This document shows positions 16,904 through 25,810 of a stretch of DNA of 64,000 nucleotides, one piece after another; within the stretch, counting starts at the first letter, position 1, and every line of letters starts with the position of its first letter. Under the pieces are notes generated by a model. The model was not told the DNA's origin, made no database searches, and saw nothing but the letters and a program-made list of their open reading frames with translations. Location: assembly GCA_002368355.1 (NCBI GenBank), contig AP018281.1, positions 310,001-374,000 on the forward strand, written 5' to 3'. This stretch comes from Chondrocystis sp. NIES-4102 (GTDB lineage: Bacteria > Cyanobacteriota > Cyanobacteriia > Cyanobacteriales > Xenococcaceae). Both the position numbers and the translations under genes were made by a program.

Positions 16904-17256
16904 TATATTTTTATGGCAAGTAAAATGTTTCCCTGTGTAATTACTTAAGCATAATTATTTATCACTTGATAATTAACAGTTAGTTTATTTTAATATTGCC
17001 AACGCCAGTTAATATAAATTCTCATTCATTAACAAGAGACTTCGTAGAATACGGGGGAGTCTGGAGTCTGTTATAAAGTTTTAATCTCTCTAGCTAATGC
17101 TTAAGAACTGGTATCAGTATTTCTTTTATTGTAGTTATAAAAAATAATCTTAATTCTCAATTTTCTACCAAAGAATTTTAAATCGCTTAGTTGTAATTTC
17201 TCCAATACAAACGGGAATTCTAACTTTATAGTTTTTTATGTTTGGTAAATAAAATT
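16904..17256. other. Intergenic region without recognisable features
   Basis: 353 AT-rich bases between the divergent ruvA and beta-helix genes. It should contain both promoters, but I see no clear consensus boxes. A short GGGGGAGTCTGGAGTCTG stretch near 17050 is a heptamer-repeat remnant. Confidence 0.5.
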
Positions 17257-18528
17257 ATGAGATTTAAATATTTAGTTACACTTGTAGCGATGTCTTTAGG
17301 GATGACTGCATACACCAAAGCAGCGATCGCCGATGTTACAGTATCATGGCAAGCAGGGGATAATTCAGCCAATATTCAAAGAGCAATTAATACTGGCGAT
17401 AGTACAGTAATTATTAATAAGTCGGATAAACCCTGGTTAATAGGAAAACCAATTTATGCTAATAAACCTAATCAAAAGATTCTTTTTCAGCCTGGGGTGG
17501 TATTAGAAGCGCAACCAGGAGCATTTAAAGGGAAATATGAGAGTATGGTTTCAGTAATGGCTGATAATGTTACCCTTTCTGGATATGGTGCAGAATTTAA
17601 AATGCGCAAAGCCGACTATGCTAATCCTTCTCTTTATGAAAAATCAGAATGGCGACATAATATTCATGTAAGAGGAGCTAGGAATTTTATTATAGAAGGA
17701 TTAACCTTAAAAGATTCTGGTGGAGATGGTATTTTAGTAGAACATGGGCCAAATGAACCCAATCAATTACCAGTTAGTAAATATTCTTCAGGTACAATTC
17801 GCGGTATAAATGCTTCGGATAATTATCGCCAAGGTATAAGTGTAGTCAGTGCTAAGGATTTATTAATTGAAAATAGTACTTTTCAAAATACTAGTGGTAC
17901 TGAACCTGCATCGGGAGTTGATTTAGAACCAGATCATGATTGGCAAAAATTAGTAAATGTGAGATTTAATAATACTTATTTTAAAAATAATCAACTCGAT
18001 GGGATTAAGATTGCTCTTTGGCATTATCATGGTTCTCAAGTTGAAGATATCAGTATTACTTTTGATGGTTGTCAATCCTTTAATAATGGTAAAAATGGTA
18101 TAGATATTACAGGTATTGATGATGGTTATTATGATGGGCCAAAAGGTAATATAAATTTTAAAAACTGTAAAGTTGAAAGTTCAAAGGAACATGGTGTTTA
18201 TATTCAGAATGACCAAAAAGATCCAACTAAAACTTTTAATATTTCTTTTACTAATACATCAATTGTTAATAGTGCCACCAAATCAACAGAATTTTATCCC
18301 ATAACTTTGTTTAATACTTTTGAGCCTGGAGGTATTCCTAATATTAATTTTGGTAGCGATTTTGTAATTACCGATAATAAGAGTCGTCCAGGTTTATTCG
18401 CCTCATATTTTGCCCAAACTCATGGTTTAACTAATATTCATGGCAGCATTGCGGTTAAAAATCCTTTAAAGCGAACTAGTTATCTTGGTAATAATTTATC
18501 CAATGTAACTTTAAAATTTACTAATTAA
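17257..18528 (+). CDS. Secreted right-handed parallel beta-helix protein
   Basis: 423 residues from the ATG; a TTG 15 bases upstream is less likely. Residues 1-25 (MRFKYLVTLVAMSLGMTAY...) are a signal peptide. From about residue 110 on, repeated short strands with Asn/Gly ladders (FIIEGLTLKDSGGDG, LLIENSTFQNTSG, INFKNCKVESSKEHG) indicate a pectate-lyase-like parallel beta-helix. It may be a polysaccharide lyase or hydrolase acting on extracellular glycans; catalytic residues cannot be assigned safely. No partner genes are adjacent. An inverted repeat follows the stop. Confidence 0.82.
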   Translation: MRFKYLVTLVAMSLGMTAYTKAAIADVTVSWQAGDNSANIQRAINTGDSTVIINKSDKPWLIGKPIYANKPNQKILFQPGVVLEAQPGAFKGKYESMVSVMADNVTLSGYGAEFKMRKADYANPSLYEKSEWRHNIHVRGARNFIIEGLTLKDSGGDGILVEHGPNEPNQLPVSKYSSGTIRGINASDNYRQGISVVSAKDLLIENSTFQNTSGTEPASGVDLEPDHDWQKLVNVRFNNTYFKNNQLDGIKIALWHYHGSQVEDISITFDGCQSFNNGKNGIDITGIDDGYYDGPKGNINFKNCKVESSKEHGVYIQNDQKDPTKTFNISFTNTSIVNSATKSTEFYPITLFNTFEPGGIPNINFGSDFVITDNKSRPGLFASYFAQTHGLTNIHGSIAVKNPLKRTSYLGNNLSNVTLKFTN

Positions 18529-18546
18529 ACAATTATAAAATAAATA

Positions 18547-18585
18547 GGGAGTTGGCAAGAGAATATCTGTTTTTTACCAATTCCC
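18547..18585. terminator. Inverted repeat between convergent genes
   Basis: GGGAGTTGG (18547-18555) pairs with CCAATTCCC (18577-18585), with one G-T pair, and a T-run in the loop. It sits between the beta-helix and AlkB-like stops and could terminate both. Confidence 0.45.
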
Positions 18586-18613
18586 AATCAGCATCATTTA
18601 ATAAACAACTTAA

Positions 18614-19240
18614 CTAACCTCTAGTCGCTTTAATAACCCTAAAAGTCAAATTAATTCTAGGACTAATTATTTTAGATGTTTTTGGTATTTGATGTTTCCA
18701 AAAATGTTGAGTTTCCCCTTGCATTACTAATAAACTGCCATGATCTAAAGCCACCTCCAAAGTACCCAAATTATCTATTTTATGTCTTAATTGAAAGCGT
18801 CTTGTAGATCCAAAACTAACAGAAGCAATAGTTGGATTTTTACCCAATTCAGGTTCATCATCACTATGCCAACCCATCGAATCTGTGCCTTGACGATATA
18901 AATTAAATAAAACACTATTAAACTTTAAATCAACAACTGATTCTACCTGTTCTTTAATAGCAATTAAACAAGGAGTCCAAGGATTAGGAATCATTTTAAT
19001 CCCTGAATATTGATATAATTTCCCCTCATCTGCATACCAAGCAGTTAGTCTGGGTATATCTATTTCCTTGCCAAAAAACTTAATTTTTTCTTGTCGCCAA
19101 TTCAAACTATTTAATAAACTTTGAAAATAGCGATCGCTTTGTATTTGGTCAAAAAAATTATGACATACTAAAACGCAACCATTCGGTAAAGGTTCACCTG
19201 TGGGTAAAGTCAGGGGTTGAAAATGCTGACAATCATTCAT
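18614..19240 (-). CDS. AlkB-like Fe(II)/2-oxoglutarate-dependent dioxygenase
   Basis: 208 residues. The iron-binding triad is visible: H125-x-D127 in GWHSDDE and H183 in WKHQIPK. The 2-oxoglutarate-binding arginine signature RINLTFR (195-201) is complete. Together with FNLYRQG this matches AlkB/ALKBH2-type enzymes, which repair 1-methyladenine and 3-methylcytosine in DNA or RNA by oxidative demethylation. It lies 18 bases after the small SRPBCC-like gene on the same strand, so the two probably share a transcript. Confidence 0.92.
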   Translation of the reverse strand: MNDCQHFQPLTLPTGEPLPNGCVLVCHNFFDQIQSDRYFQSLLNSLNWRQEKIKFFGKEIDIPRLTAWYADEGKLYQYSGIKMIPNPWTPCLIAIKEQVESVVDLKFNSVLFNLYRQGTDSMGWHSDDEPELGKNPTIASVSFGSTRRFQLRHKIDNLGTLEVALDHGSLLVMQGETQHFWKHQIPKTSKIISPRINLTFRVIKATRG

Positions 19241-19258
19241 TCAGCGATATCGCTCAAA

Positions 19259-19648
19259 CTAAGTAGATTGAGATTCAGAAGCGAGATACTGCCTTAAGCG
19301 AAATAGACTCAAGGTTTGCCCCAAATTAAGAGGTAAGATAGAAATACCTTCTATACGCGATTGTAACCAACCATCGCCCCAATGCCATTCGTGGTAGCCA
19401 TCTATACCTTGACTCAATAAAAGGCGTAAACAATTGTCTTCGAGTATTTCCACTTGGTGTTGTACTTCAACTAATCCTAAAGAAGTGACAAAAGTATCCC
19501 CTTTGCTTAATTCCCCCGATAAAGATGCTAGAGACTGGGGCCACATCCATTTTTTTAGGCGATCGCTTTTAATCAGACTATCTCTAATATTTTTTTCCGA
19601 GGCATTAACTTCAATTCTTAAATTACTTTGCTGAAAACTTCCCAACAT
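19259..19648 (-). CDS. Small SRPBCC/START-like protein
   Basis: 129 residues with a SRPBCC-like pattern: NLRIEVNASEKNIRDSLI opens like ligand-binding polyketide-cyclase-type folds, where a first strand leads to helix-loop-strand, and LKKWMWP follows. Many Trp residues lie in the second half (GYHEWHWGDGWL). I do not know a function. It is the first gene of a two-gene unit with the AlkB-like gene. The 7-base-arm hairpin at 19696-19715 lies in its leader. Confidence 0.65.
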   Translation of the reverse strand: MLGSFQQSNLRIEVNASEKNIRDSLIKSDRLKKWMWPQSLASLSGELSKGDTFVTSLGLVEVQHQVEILEDNCLRLLLSQGIDGYHEWHWGDGWLQSRIEGISILPLNLGQTLSLFRLRQYLASESQST

Positions 19649-19857
19649 ATTTATTGATATTTAAATTTAAACTAAACTCTAGGGTCGCACGGCGAATAAG
19701 ATCCGCGTATCTTATAGAAGCAAAAAAAATTTGAGACAGACTAGTTAAGATAAATAAACCGCTTTTTCCTTATCATTATAGAAGATGATCTTATTTTTAA
19801 TGTGGGGTAGGGTAAAAATTGCCCTATGATAAATTTTCAGCCGAAATATAAAAAACT
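19649..19857. promoter_or_regulatory. Divergent intergenic region with a small hairpin
   Basis: Separates the SRPBCC-like gene from ccsA. ATAAGAT (19696-19702) pairs with ATCTTAT (19709-19715) around CCGCGT. Both promoters should be here but no clear boxes are seen. Confidence 0.35.
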
Positions 19858-20853
19858 ATGGATTTAATTGCACTTGAGAGTTTATTAGATAATACTGCTT
19901 TTGGGGTTTTACTAGTTACCATGCTAGTTTATTGGGGAGGTGCTGCCTTTCCTTCTCTGCCATATATAGAGACATTAGGAACAATTGGTATGGCGATCGC
20001 TAATCTCTGTATTGCAACTTTACTGGGTTCTCGTTGGCTAGAAGCGGGTTATTTCCCCCTCAGTAATCTTTACGAGTCCTTATTCTTTTTAGCCTGGGGT
20101 GTAACTACAATGCACTTTGTCGCCCAAAGAATGAGTCGTAGTCGTTTGGTTGGGGTGGTTACTAGCCCTGTGGCAATGGGTATTACAGCTTTTGCTGCTT
20201 TAAGCTTACCTGCAGATATGCAGCAGTCAGCCCCTTTAGTCCCTGCTTTAAAATCTAATTGGTTGATGATGCACGTTAGCGTGATGATGCTTAGTTACTC
20301 TACTTTAATGGTAGGAAGTGCGATCGCCATCTGCTTTTTAATTATCACTCGTGGACAGCAGGTAGAATTAAAAGGTAGTTCGGTTGGTACTGGAAGTTTT
20401 CGCGATCGCCTAAAGCAAAAAACCCTCCAAGTCTCTCAAAGAGAAAATGTCTTAGGTAGTAATTCTAGTAGTGGTAACACCGCCATTCTCGATTTACCAC
20501 AAACTAAAACTGCTACTCTTTCCCCCGAACGCTTGAGCTTGGCTGATAATCTCGATAATATTAGCTATCGGGTAATTGGTTTGGGCTTTCCTTTACTGAC
20601 AATTGGCATTATTGCTGGCGGAGTTTGGGCTAATGAAGCTTGGGGATCATATTGGAGTTGGGATCCTAAAGAAACTTGGGCGTTTATTACTTGGTTAGTT
20701 TTTGCTGCTTATTTACACGCTCGAATTACTCGTGGTTGGCAAGGAAGAAAACCAGCTATATTAGCTGCCATCGGGTTCGTAGTTGTTTGGATTTGCTATT
20801 TAGGAGTTAATTTATTAGGAAAAGGTTTACATTCCTACGGTTGGTTTCTCTAA
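19858..20853 (+). CDS. ccsA: Cytochrome c biogenesis protein CcsA
   Basis: 331 residues, about eight membrane helices. CcsA (chloroplast Ycf5; called CcsB in some annotations) carries haem across the thylakoid or plasma membrane and, with Ccs1, attaches it to apocytochromes c (system II). The haem-handling WWD-type signature is visible as [13 protein letters not shown] around residues 260-272. The loop at about 170-225 is long and soluble and shows species-variable sequence. It stands alone, followed by a strong terminator. Confidence 0.95.
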   Translation: MDLIALESLLDNTAFGVLLVTMLVYWGGAAFPSLPYIETLGTIGMAIANLCIATLLGSRWLEAGYFPLSNLYESLFFLAWGVTTMHFVAQRMSRSRLVGVVTSPVAMGITAFAALSLPADMQQSAPLVPALKSNWLMMHVSVMMLSYSTLMVGSAIAICFLIITRGQQVELKGSSVGTGSFRDRLKQKTLQVSQRENVLGSNSSSGNTAILDLPQTKTATLSPERLSLADNLDNISYRVIGLGFPLLTIGIIAGGVWANEAWGSYWSWDPKETWAFITWLVFAAYLHARITRGWQGRKPAILAAIGFVVVWICYLGVNLLGKGLHSYGWFL

Positions 20854-20897
20854 AATCTAGATATTTTTAATAAACTCAATTAAAGTTATTATTCATT

Positions 20898-20953
20898 ACC
20901 CCAGCAGATATACTTGTCATTTTTTGATTACTATCTAAGACTGGGGTTTTTTA
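20898..20953 (+). terminator. Rho-independent terminator after ccsA
   Basis: ACCCCAG (20898-20904) pairs with CTGGGGT (20941-20947), followed by TTTTTT. The loop is long (36 bases). Confidence 0.65.
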
Positions 20954-21012
20954 CTGAGGTTTGATTTTAGTAGATGTGCCAGACTCGGAATAAAATAAAA
21001 CAATTTATTCCT

Positions 21013-23478
21013 ATGGTTGATTCTCACGAAGTAAGAGGCAGCTTCGTCGTTCCACGGCGGAGTCTCTCTGACCAATCTATTATAAAAAATCAAATTACTG
21101 TTGATAGTTTACAACAAGAAGTTGTTAGTTTACTCGACGAAATTAATATCTTAATTGATCATACTCAAGCTGACCTAAAAAGTTTAGCAGATCCTAAATA
21201 TAATCAGTTTCAATCACAAATTGCTGCTGCTAGTCGTAATGTTGCAGACTTACAATTGAGAATGGCAATTGTCGCACCGATGAAGGCTGGTAAATCAACC
21301 ATTATTAATGCGATCGCAGGACAGGAATTATTGCCTAGTTGTGCTGTGGCGATGACTACTATGCCGACAGAAATTGTCTTTAATTCTCAAATAAAGCAGC
21401 CGGTCCTACATTTAACTCCAGATACATTAGCCATATTTCAAAATCTCGAACAGGAATTAAGAAGTAAAGTTAAACACTTAGGGGTTGAACCATTACAACA
21501 GCGTCTTAGTCGTTATCCCCATCTATTAGACCTATTTATAGATATTACTACGTCTACTACTTATTCACCCTTAGTAAGCCCAATTCAAGGTCGCGAGGCA
21601 ATTGTCGAAAGTCTTAATCGTCTCAATCATCTAATTCGTATTTATAGTGTGATTGAACCTACTCAAGATCCCCTTGGACAACTATTGGATATTCCCAGAA
21701 TTGAAGCTCCTTGTTTAAGTTTAGATCAGGGTAAACAAGAACATTTAGGTAACTTGACAATTATTGATACTCCAGGGCCTAATGAAGCTGGTGATGGTTT
21801 ACGCTTAACTGCGGTAGTGGAAGAACAATTGCGTCGTAGTTCGATCGTCTTAGTTGTCTTAGATTTTACCCAATTTAATAATGAGGCTGCTGAGACACTC
21901 AAACAGCAAATTCAACCAATTATTGATTCAATTGGTAAAGATAATCTTTATGTGTTAGTTAATAAGATTGATCAGCGTCGTGTGGGAGATATGACTCCTG
22001 AACAAGTTAAAGATTTCGTGATAGCTGATCTAGAGTTAAATTCCCCATCTGCACGAGAGCGTATATTTGAAGTAGCTGCGGTGCGCGCCTTTACTGCTAC
22101 CAAATTTTTATTAGAAGTACAGCAACATCCAGGTATTGAATTATTAGAAATTAAATCTTTAAATTCTTTGGCGCAGGAAGTATTAGGAATCGATTGGGAT
22201 GAAGAGCTTGATGATATTACTGTGGATATTTTGCTCAAAAAAGCTCAGAAATTATGGCATAAGTCTGGTTTTGCTCCTTTTGTCGATAGTGCGATCGCTG
22301 CTTTAATGGTAGATGCTGCTCCTCAATGTTTAAGCAATGCTTTAAATCTTAGTCTGAATCATTTATTGGCTATCCGAGATGATTTAAATCTGCGTAATAA
22401 TGCAATTTCTCAAGATACAGTTAAAATTCAAGAGGAAATTCAATCTTTAGAACATGATTTAAGCTCTTTAGAGTCCTGTCGCGCCCGTCTTAGTAATATT
22501 GTTGATATTAAATCTGGGTTACAAGAAAATTTACAGGTGCTTCTAACTCAACTTAAAACTGAAGCAATTCTTGATGTCGAAAACTTTTTCGCAGGGGAGG
22601 AATATCAACAGGCGGATGCTATTAGAAAGGCTGATATTCAAGCACGTAATTTACTTTTGAGTAATTTAAGCGAGTTTGAATTATTTCCTAAGTGGGTATC
22701 AAATAATATTAAAGCAGGCATTGAATATAAAACTTCGGGAATTGTTTCGTTTAAAACTGAGTCTGAGGCTGAATATTTTACCTCCGAAGCGATCGCCAGA
22801 GCTAAACAGCAATTGGAAGGTTTAATTATTAATGTTAGTGAGAATATTGAGATTGAAGTCAAGCAAGCTAAAGAAAATTTGGAAGGTTTTTTAGTAAAAG
22901 AAACTCAAGGAATTATTGAACGGGCTAAAAAGCGTTTGCAAACGACATTTGAAATTGAATTGAATTTACCATCTCCCCTAATTGCCAGCCAAGATAATAT
23001 AGCAATAGATAAACAATTTGTTAAAACTAAAAGTCGCTTGGTAGACGATGGATATGAGGAACGTTTAGTTAAAAAGCGTGCTTGGTATTATTGGCTGGGA
23101 GTCATTCCTTTTTATAGTCAGGAAAAACATAAAAAACCTTATAAAAAAGAGGATTATTATACAGTTTCGATTCATGAGATTGTGGAACAAATTAATTTAT
23201 CCAGTGAAGCTTTTGTGGATGCAATTGAGCAGAAAGTATCTATTTATTTGGATCAGGAATTACATCAGCAGGTTGAACAATTTTTTGTCAAATTGGATAA
23301 TTATTTAAGTAATTATTTACAGAATCTACAACAAACTCAGTCAGATCAAAAGCTTACTCTCGGACAACGGGAGGAATTGGCGGATACTCTGGCGGTAATT
23401 GTCCCCCAAACTACTAAATATATTCTGCAAGCTAATAATTGTTTAGAAAAAACTCAGCAGATTTTTATCGCTAAATAG
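21013..23478 (+). CDS. Dynamin-like GTPase
   Basis: About 821 residues from this ATG; an earlier ATG at 20974 would add 13. The GTPase domain has G1 APMKAGKST (around 88-96), G3 DTPGP and G4 NKID. Long helical segments follow, including acidic coiled coils (VKIQEEIQSLEHDLSS). Bacterial dynamin-like proteins remodel or fuse membranes after GTP-driven assembly. A lysine/tyrosine-rich patch near residue 690 (KRAWYYWLGVIPFYS) may be a lipid-binding paddle. The N-terminal codons contain a copy of a hairpin element found at 37431. It starts after the ccsA terminator and is monocistronic. Confidence 0.88.
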   Translation: MVDSHEVRGSFVVPRRSLSDQSIIKNQITVDSLQQEVVSLLDEINILIDHTQADLKSLADPKYNQFQSQIAAASRNVADLQLRMAIVAPMKAGKSTIINAIAGQELLPSCAVAMTTMPTEIVFNSQIKQPVLHLTPDTLAIFQNLEQELRSKVKHLGVEPLQQRLSRYPHLLDLFIDITTSTTYSPLVSPIQGREAIVESLNRLNHLIRIYSVIEPTQDPLGQLLDIPRIEAPCLSLDQGKQEHLGNLTIIDTPGPNEAGDGLRLTAVVEEQLRRSSIVLVVLDFTQFNNEAAETLKQQIQPIIDSIGKDNLYVLVNKIDQRRVGDMTPEQVKDFVIADLELNSPSARERIFEVAAVRAFTATKFLLEVQQHPGIELLEIKSLNSLAQEVLGIDWDEELDDITVDILLKKAQKLWHKSGFAPFVDSAIAALMVDAAPQCLSNALNLSLNHLLAIRDDLNLRNNAISQDTVKIQEEIQSLEHDLSSLESCRARLSNIVDIKSGLQENLQVLLTQLKTEAILDVENFFAGEEYQQADAIRKADIQARNLLLSNLSEFELFPKWVSNNIKAGIEYKTSGIVSFKTESEAEYFTSEAIARAKQQLEGLIINVSENIEIEVKQAKENLEGFLVKETQGIIERAKKRLQTTFEIELNLPSPLIASQDNIAIDKQFVKTKSRLVDDGYEERLVKKRAWYYWLGVIPFYSQEKHKKPYKKEDYYTVSIHEIVEQINLSSEAFVDAIEQKVSIYLDQELHQQVEQFFVKLDNYLSNYLQNLQQTQSDQKLTLGQREELADTLAVIVPQTTKYILQANNCLEKTQQIFIAK
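21031..21072 (+). repeat. Hairpin element inside the dynamin coding region, copy 1
   Basis: CTTCGTCGT (21042-21050) and ACGGCGGAG (21054-21062) form a nine-base stem with G-T pairs around TCC, then CTCTGACC follows. Same order as the copy at 37431-37474. It encodes residues VRGSFVVPRRSLSD of the dynamin N-terminus. Confidence 0.75.
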
Positions 23479-23628
23479 TGGTTGAGATAGCTATGTTTGA
23501 TATTTGATAAGTTACATAAATTGCTGGATATATAAGAAAGTTATCGTGGTGAAGGATGAGATTATTTAATTTTTTATGGCTAACTGTTTTGAAAGGTTGG
23601 CTTCTCATTCTCACCCTCATAAGGTGAA

Positions 23629-23925
23629 TTAGTTTTCTTGATGTAAGACACTGCTTTTTTTCGCTGAAAACTTAACATTATATTTGGATATTATGTTAAA
23701 TAGTTTTTCTATCCAGTTAACCTGTTCAATTTCTTGAAAAATATAAACCTCACCACTATTTTGAAATCTTATTTGATATTTATCTGTTGCGCAACTCCTG
23801 TATATGTCAGTTATTTGAAAAAATTCTTCGTCTCTAATAATGGCATAAACAGTATTGCCAAAGTCATATTCTTGCCAGTTTAAGTTCAGTTGTTCAATTT
23901 TTAGGTTAATTTGATTGTTGTTCAT
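23629..23925 (-). CDS. Hypothetical 98-residue protein
   Basis: I do not recognise this ORF. It encodes mixed alpha/beta sequence with strands such as YAIIRDEEFFQITD and YQIRFQNSGEVYIFQ, no membrane helix and a C-terminal basic tail. No clear Shine-Dalgarno site is seen. It lies convergent with the dynamin-like gene. The regular strand pattern argues for a real protein, but coding status is moderate. Confidence 0.5.
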   Translation of the reverse strand: MNNNQINLKIEQLNLNWQEYDFGNTVYAIIRDEEFFQITDIYRSCATDKYQIRFQNSGEVYIFQEIEQVNWIEKLFNIISKYNVKFSAKKSSVLHQEN

Positions 23926-24422
23926 TGATAACCATGCTCTTAAATGAATAATATTTAGAGGTTATCACTAATAATTAATCACTATTTTATTTCTTTGATA
24001 AACTATATCAATCTAATTGTAAAAGTTACAGTACAAATTATTTACTTTATAGCAGTATTATTTATAAAAATATTAAGAAAATACTAGAGTAAAATTAGGT
24101 TAATCTTTATTTGAATATACATTTAATCTTTAACTTATCAATCTCGCAACGACTATATAACATTACTGCTAAAGCCTATTTATAACTTTCGGCTGGTCGC
24201 ACAAAAACACTAAAATAGCTTGATTCACATTCGTAAATAATATAGAAATTGTTTAGAAAATGTATCTAAAAATTATCTATACAGTATCTAAAATTAGTTT
24301 AGGACAATTAGGGTAATTATTTGCTATGGGAGTCAGGAGAGGGGAGTAATAAGTAATAAGTAATAAGTAATCCCACAAGGGGACAATGTAAGTCAGAAGA
24401 AGCTTAGAAGCTCTTAAATTTA
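23926..24422. other. AT-rich intergenic region with repeat at one end
   Basis: About 500 bases. No gene or clear promoter is seen. The last 90 bases carry AGTAATA heptamers and one copy of the 20-bp element (24369-24388). Confidence 0.6.
24369..24388 (-). repeat. 20-bp dispersed element, copy 3
   Basis: Exact reverse complement of CATTGTCCCCTTGTGGGATT, beside an AGTAATA heptamer tract. Confidence 0.9.
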
Positions 24423-25775
24423 TCAATAATCTTTACTACTACCTTCTGATGTAGTTACCCAAACGTCAACTTTACCAAAGTAAATACTAAAAGCTATTAA
24501 CAAGTGTTCTAAAGATTTTACTAACCATTTAATATTCTCAAGTTGATAAAATTGATAGTTAGTAACTAGTGGGGTAAGTTTTTGATATAAATATACTCGC
24601 GATTCTGGACAGATTAAAGTTATTTTGACTAAAATGAGCATGGTTTGGGCAGTGCCTAAATTAGTTGTTAATTCTTTAAGTTTCTGGCTATCTATACAAG
24701 CTGTCGGCTCACCAATTAAAAAACGTAGTAGTTGACGACAGGTTTGCAAAATTAAATTTTTATTTAAAGGTAAATTATTAGACTGGGGAAGAATTTGTGC
24801 TAACTTTTGTTCTAATTGATTTGAAAAGTCATAGTTGTCATGTCTCGGTTGAATATTAGATGTTAAAAGATGTTGTAAATCTTGTTTAAATAACCCATAA
24901 GAATCACGCAGGTTATTGTCTGCCACAAAACGTTTACATTGCTGTATTAGGGTGTGATGTTGATTTACTTTTCCTATATACTGCTGCATAGCAATCTTGA
25001 AAGCTCTTTCTGAAAGCAAAGTGGGATTATTTACTTTAGTAATAATTTTTCCTGCACCTTTAGATAAAAGTTTCATCTGGGCAATTTGTTTAATTCTGAA
25101 GCGATAAATTATATGTTTTGATAGCTGCAATTCAAAATCTTGTTGACGTTGCTTTTGTTGATTATCAATTAATTGTTTTAACTGTGTAAACTGTGAATCT
25201 AAAGGTAAAAAATAAGAATATAAATATGTGTAACGAGCTAGATAAGTATTAAGTATTTTATTATTAATTTCCTCAGCAATATTATTTATTTCCTCAGTAA
25301 CAATAATCTCAGGTGAACAATGACGGGTAGTTACCGCAGGATTAATAATCGTAACTATAGCTGTTAACTGATAATAAGCTAATGTCTCTTGAAAAGGAGC
25401 GACTAAGCGAATTAAATGTTTACGACGACGATCATAAGACTGAGTTTGATTAAGATGAGCGAAAGATTCTAATAATTCTCTACCATAAGATAATGACTGC
25501 GGATTACTTGCCCATTTATCTAAAATTAAATAACAGCAATGGCTTAAAAATTCTTCATATTTCTGTTGTCCTAGGGAATCAAATATTATTTTTTCTAATG
25601 CTATACTTACCTGGCGATTTTCACCCTTTCCCTCAAACAATAGACTTTTGAATTTTTCAATAACTATATAAGGTGATTGATTATTTATACATTGAGATAG
25701 ATCATCATATATAACTTCCATCATTGCTTGGGTGTAATGTGAACCCGAATTGTATAAATCTTTATTCATAGACAA
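24423..25775 (-). CDS. Unknown cytoplasmic protein, paralog of the gene upstream
   Basis: 450 residues. I do not recognise the family. It is mostly helical, without signal peptide or membrane helix, and rich in Gln/Leu/Ile. It is clearly homologous along its length to the neighbour at 25811-27130: both have NPTLLS(E/D)R followed by (Q/H)Y(I/M)GKV, and both end with WLVKSLE--L--AFSI-FG--D. The pair is 35 bases apart and probably co-transcribed, with this gene second. A tandem duplication with about one-quarter identity by eye suggests subunits of a heteromeric complex. Function unknown. Confidence 0.8.
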   Translation of the reverse strand: MSMNKDLYNSGSHYTQAMMEVIYDDLSQCINNQSPYIVIEKFKSLLFEGKGENRQVSIALEKIIFDSLGQQKYEEFLSHCCYLILDKWASNPQSLSYGRELLESFAHLNQTQSYDRRRKHLIRLVAPFQETLAYYQLTAIVTIINPAVTTRHCSPEIIVTEEINNIAEEINNKILNTYLARYTYLYSYFLPLDSQFTQLKQLIDNQQKQRQQDFELQLSKHIIYRFRIKQIAQMKLLSKGAGKIITKVNNPTLLSERAFKIAMQQYIGKVNQHHTLIQQCKRFVADNNLRDSYGLFKQDLQHLLTSNIQPRHDNYDFSNQLEQKLAQILPQSNNLPLNKNLILQTCRQLLRFLIGEPTACIDSQKLKELTTNLGTAQTMLILVKITLICPESRVYLYQKLTPLVTNYQFYQLENIKWLVKSLEHLLIAFSIYFGKVDVWVTTSEGSSKDY

Positions 25776-25810
25776 AAGTCATCAATCTAAACTTCTGTCA
25801 TATCTTAACC

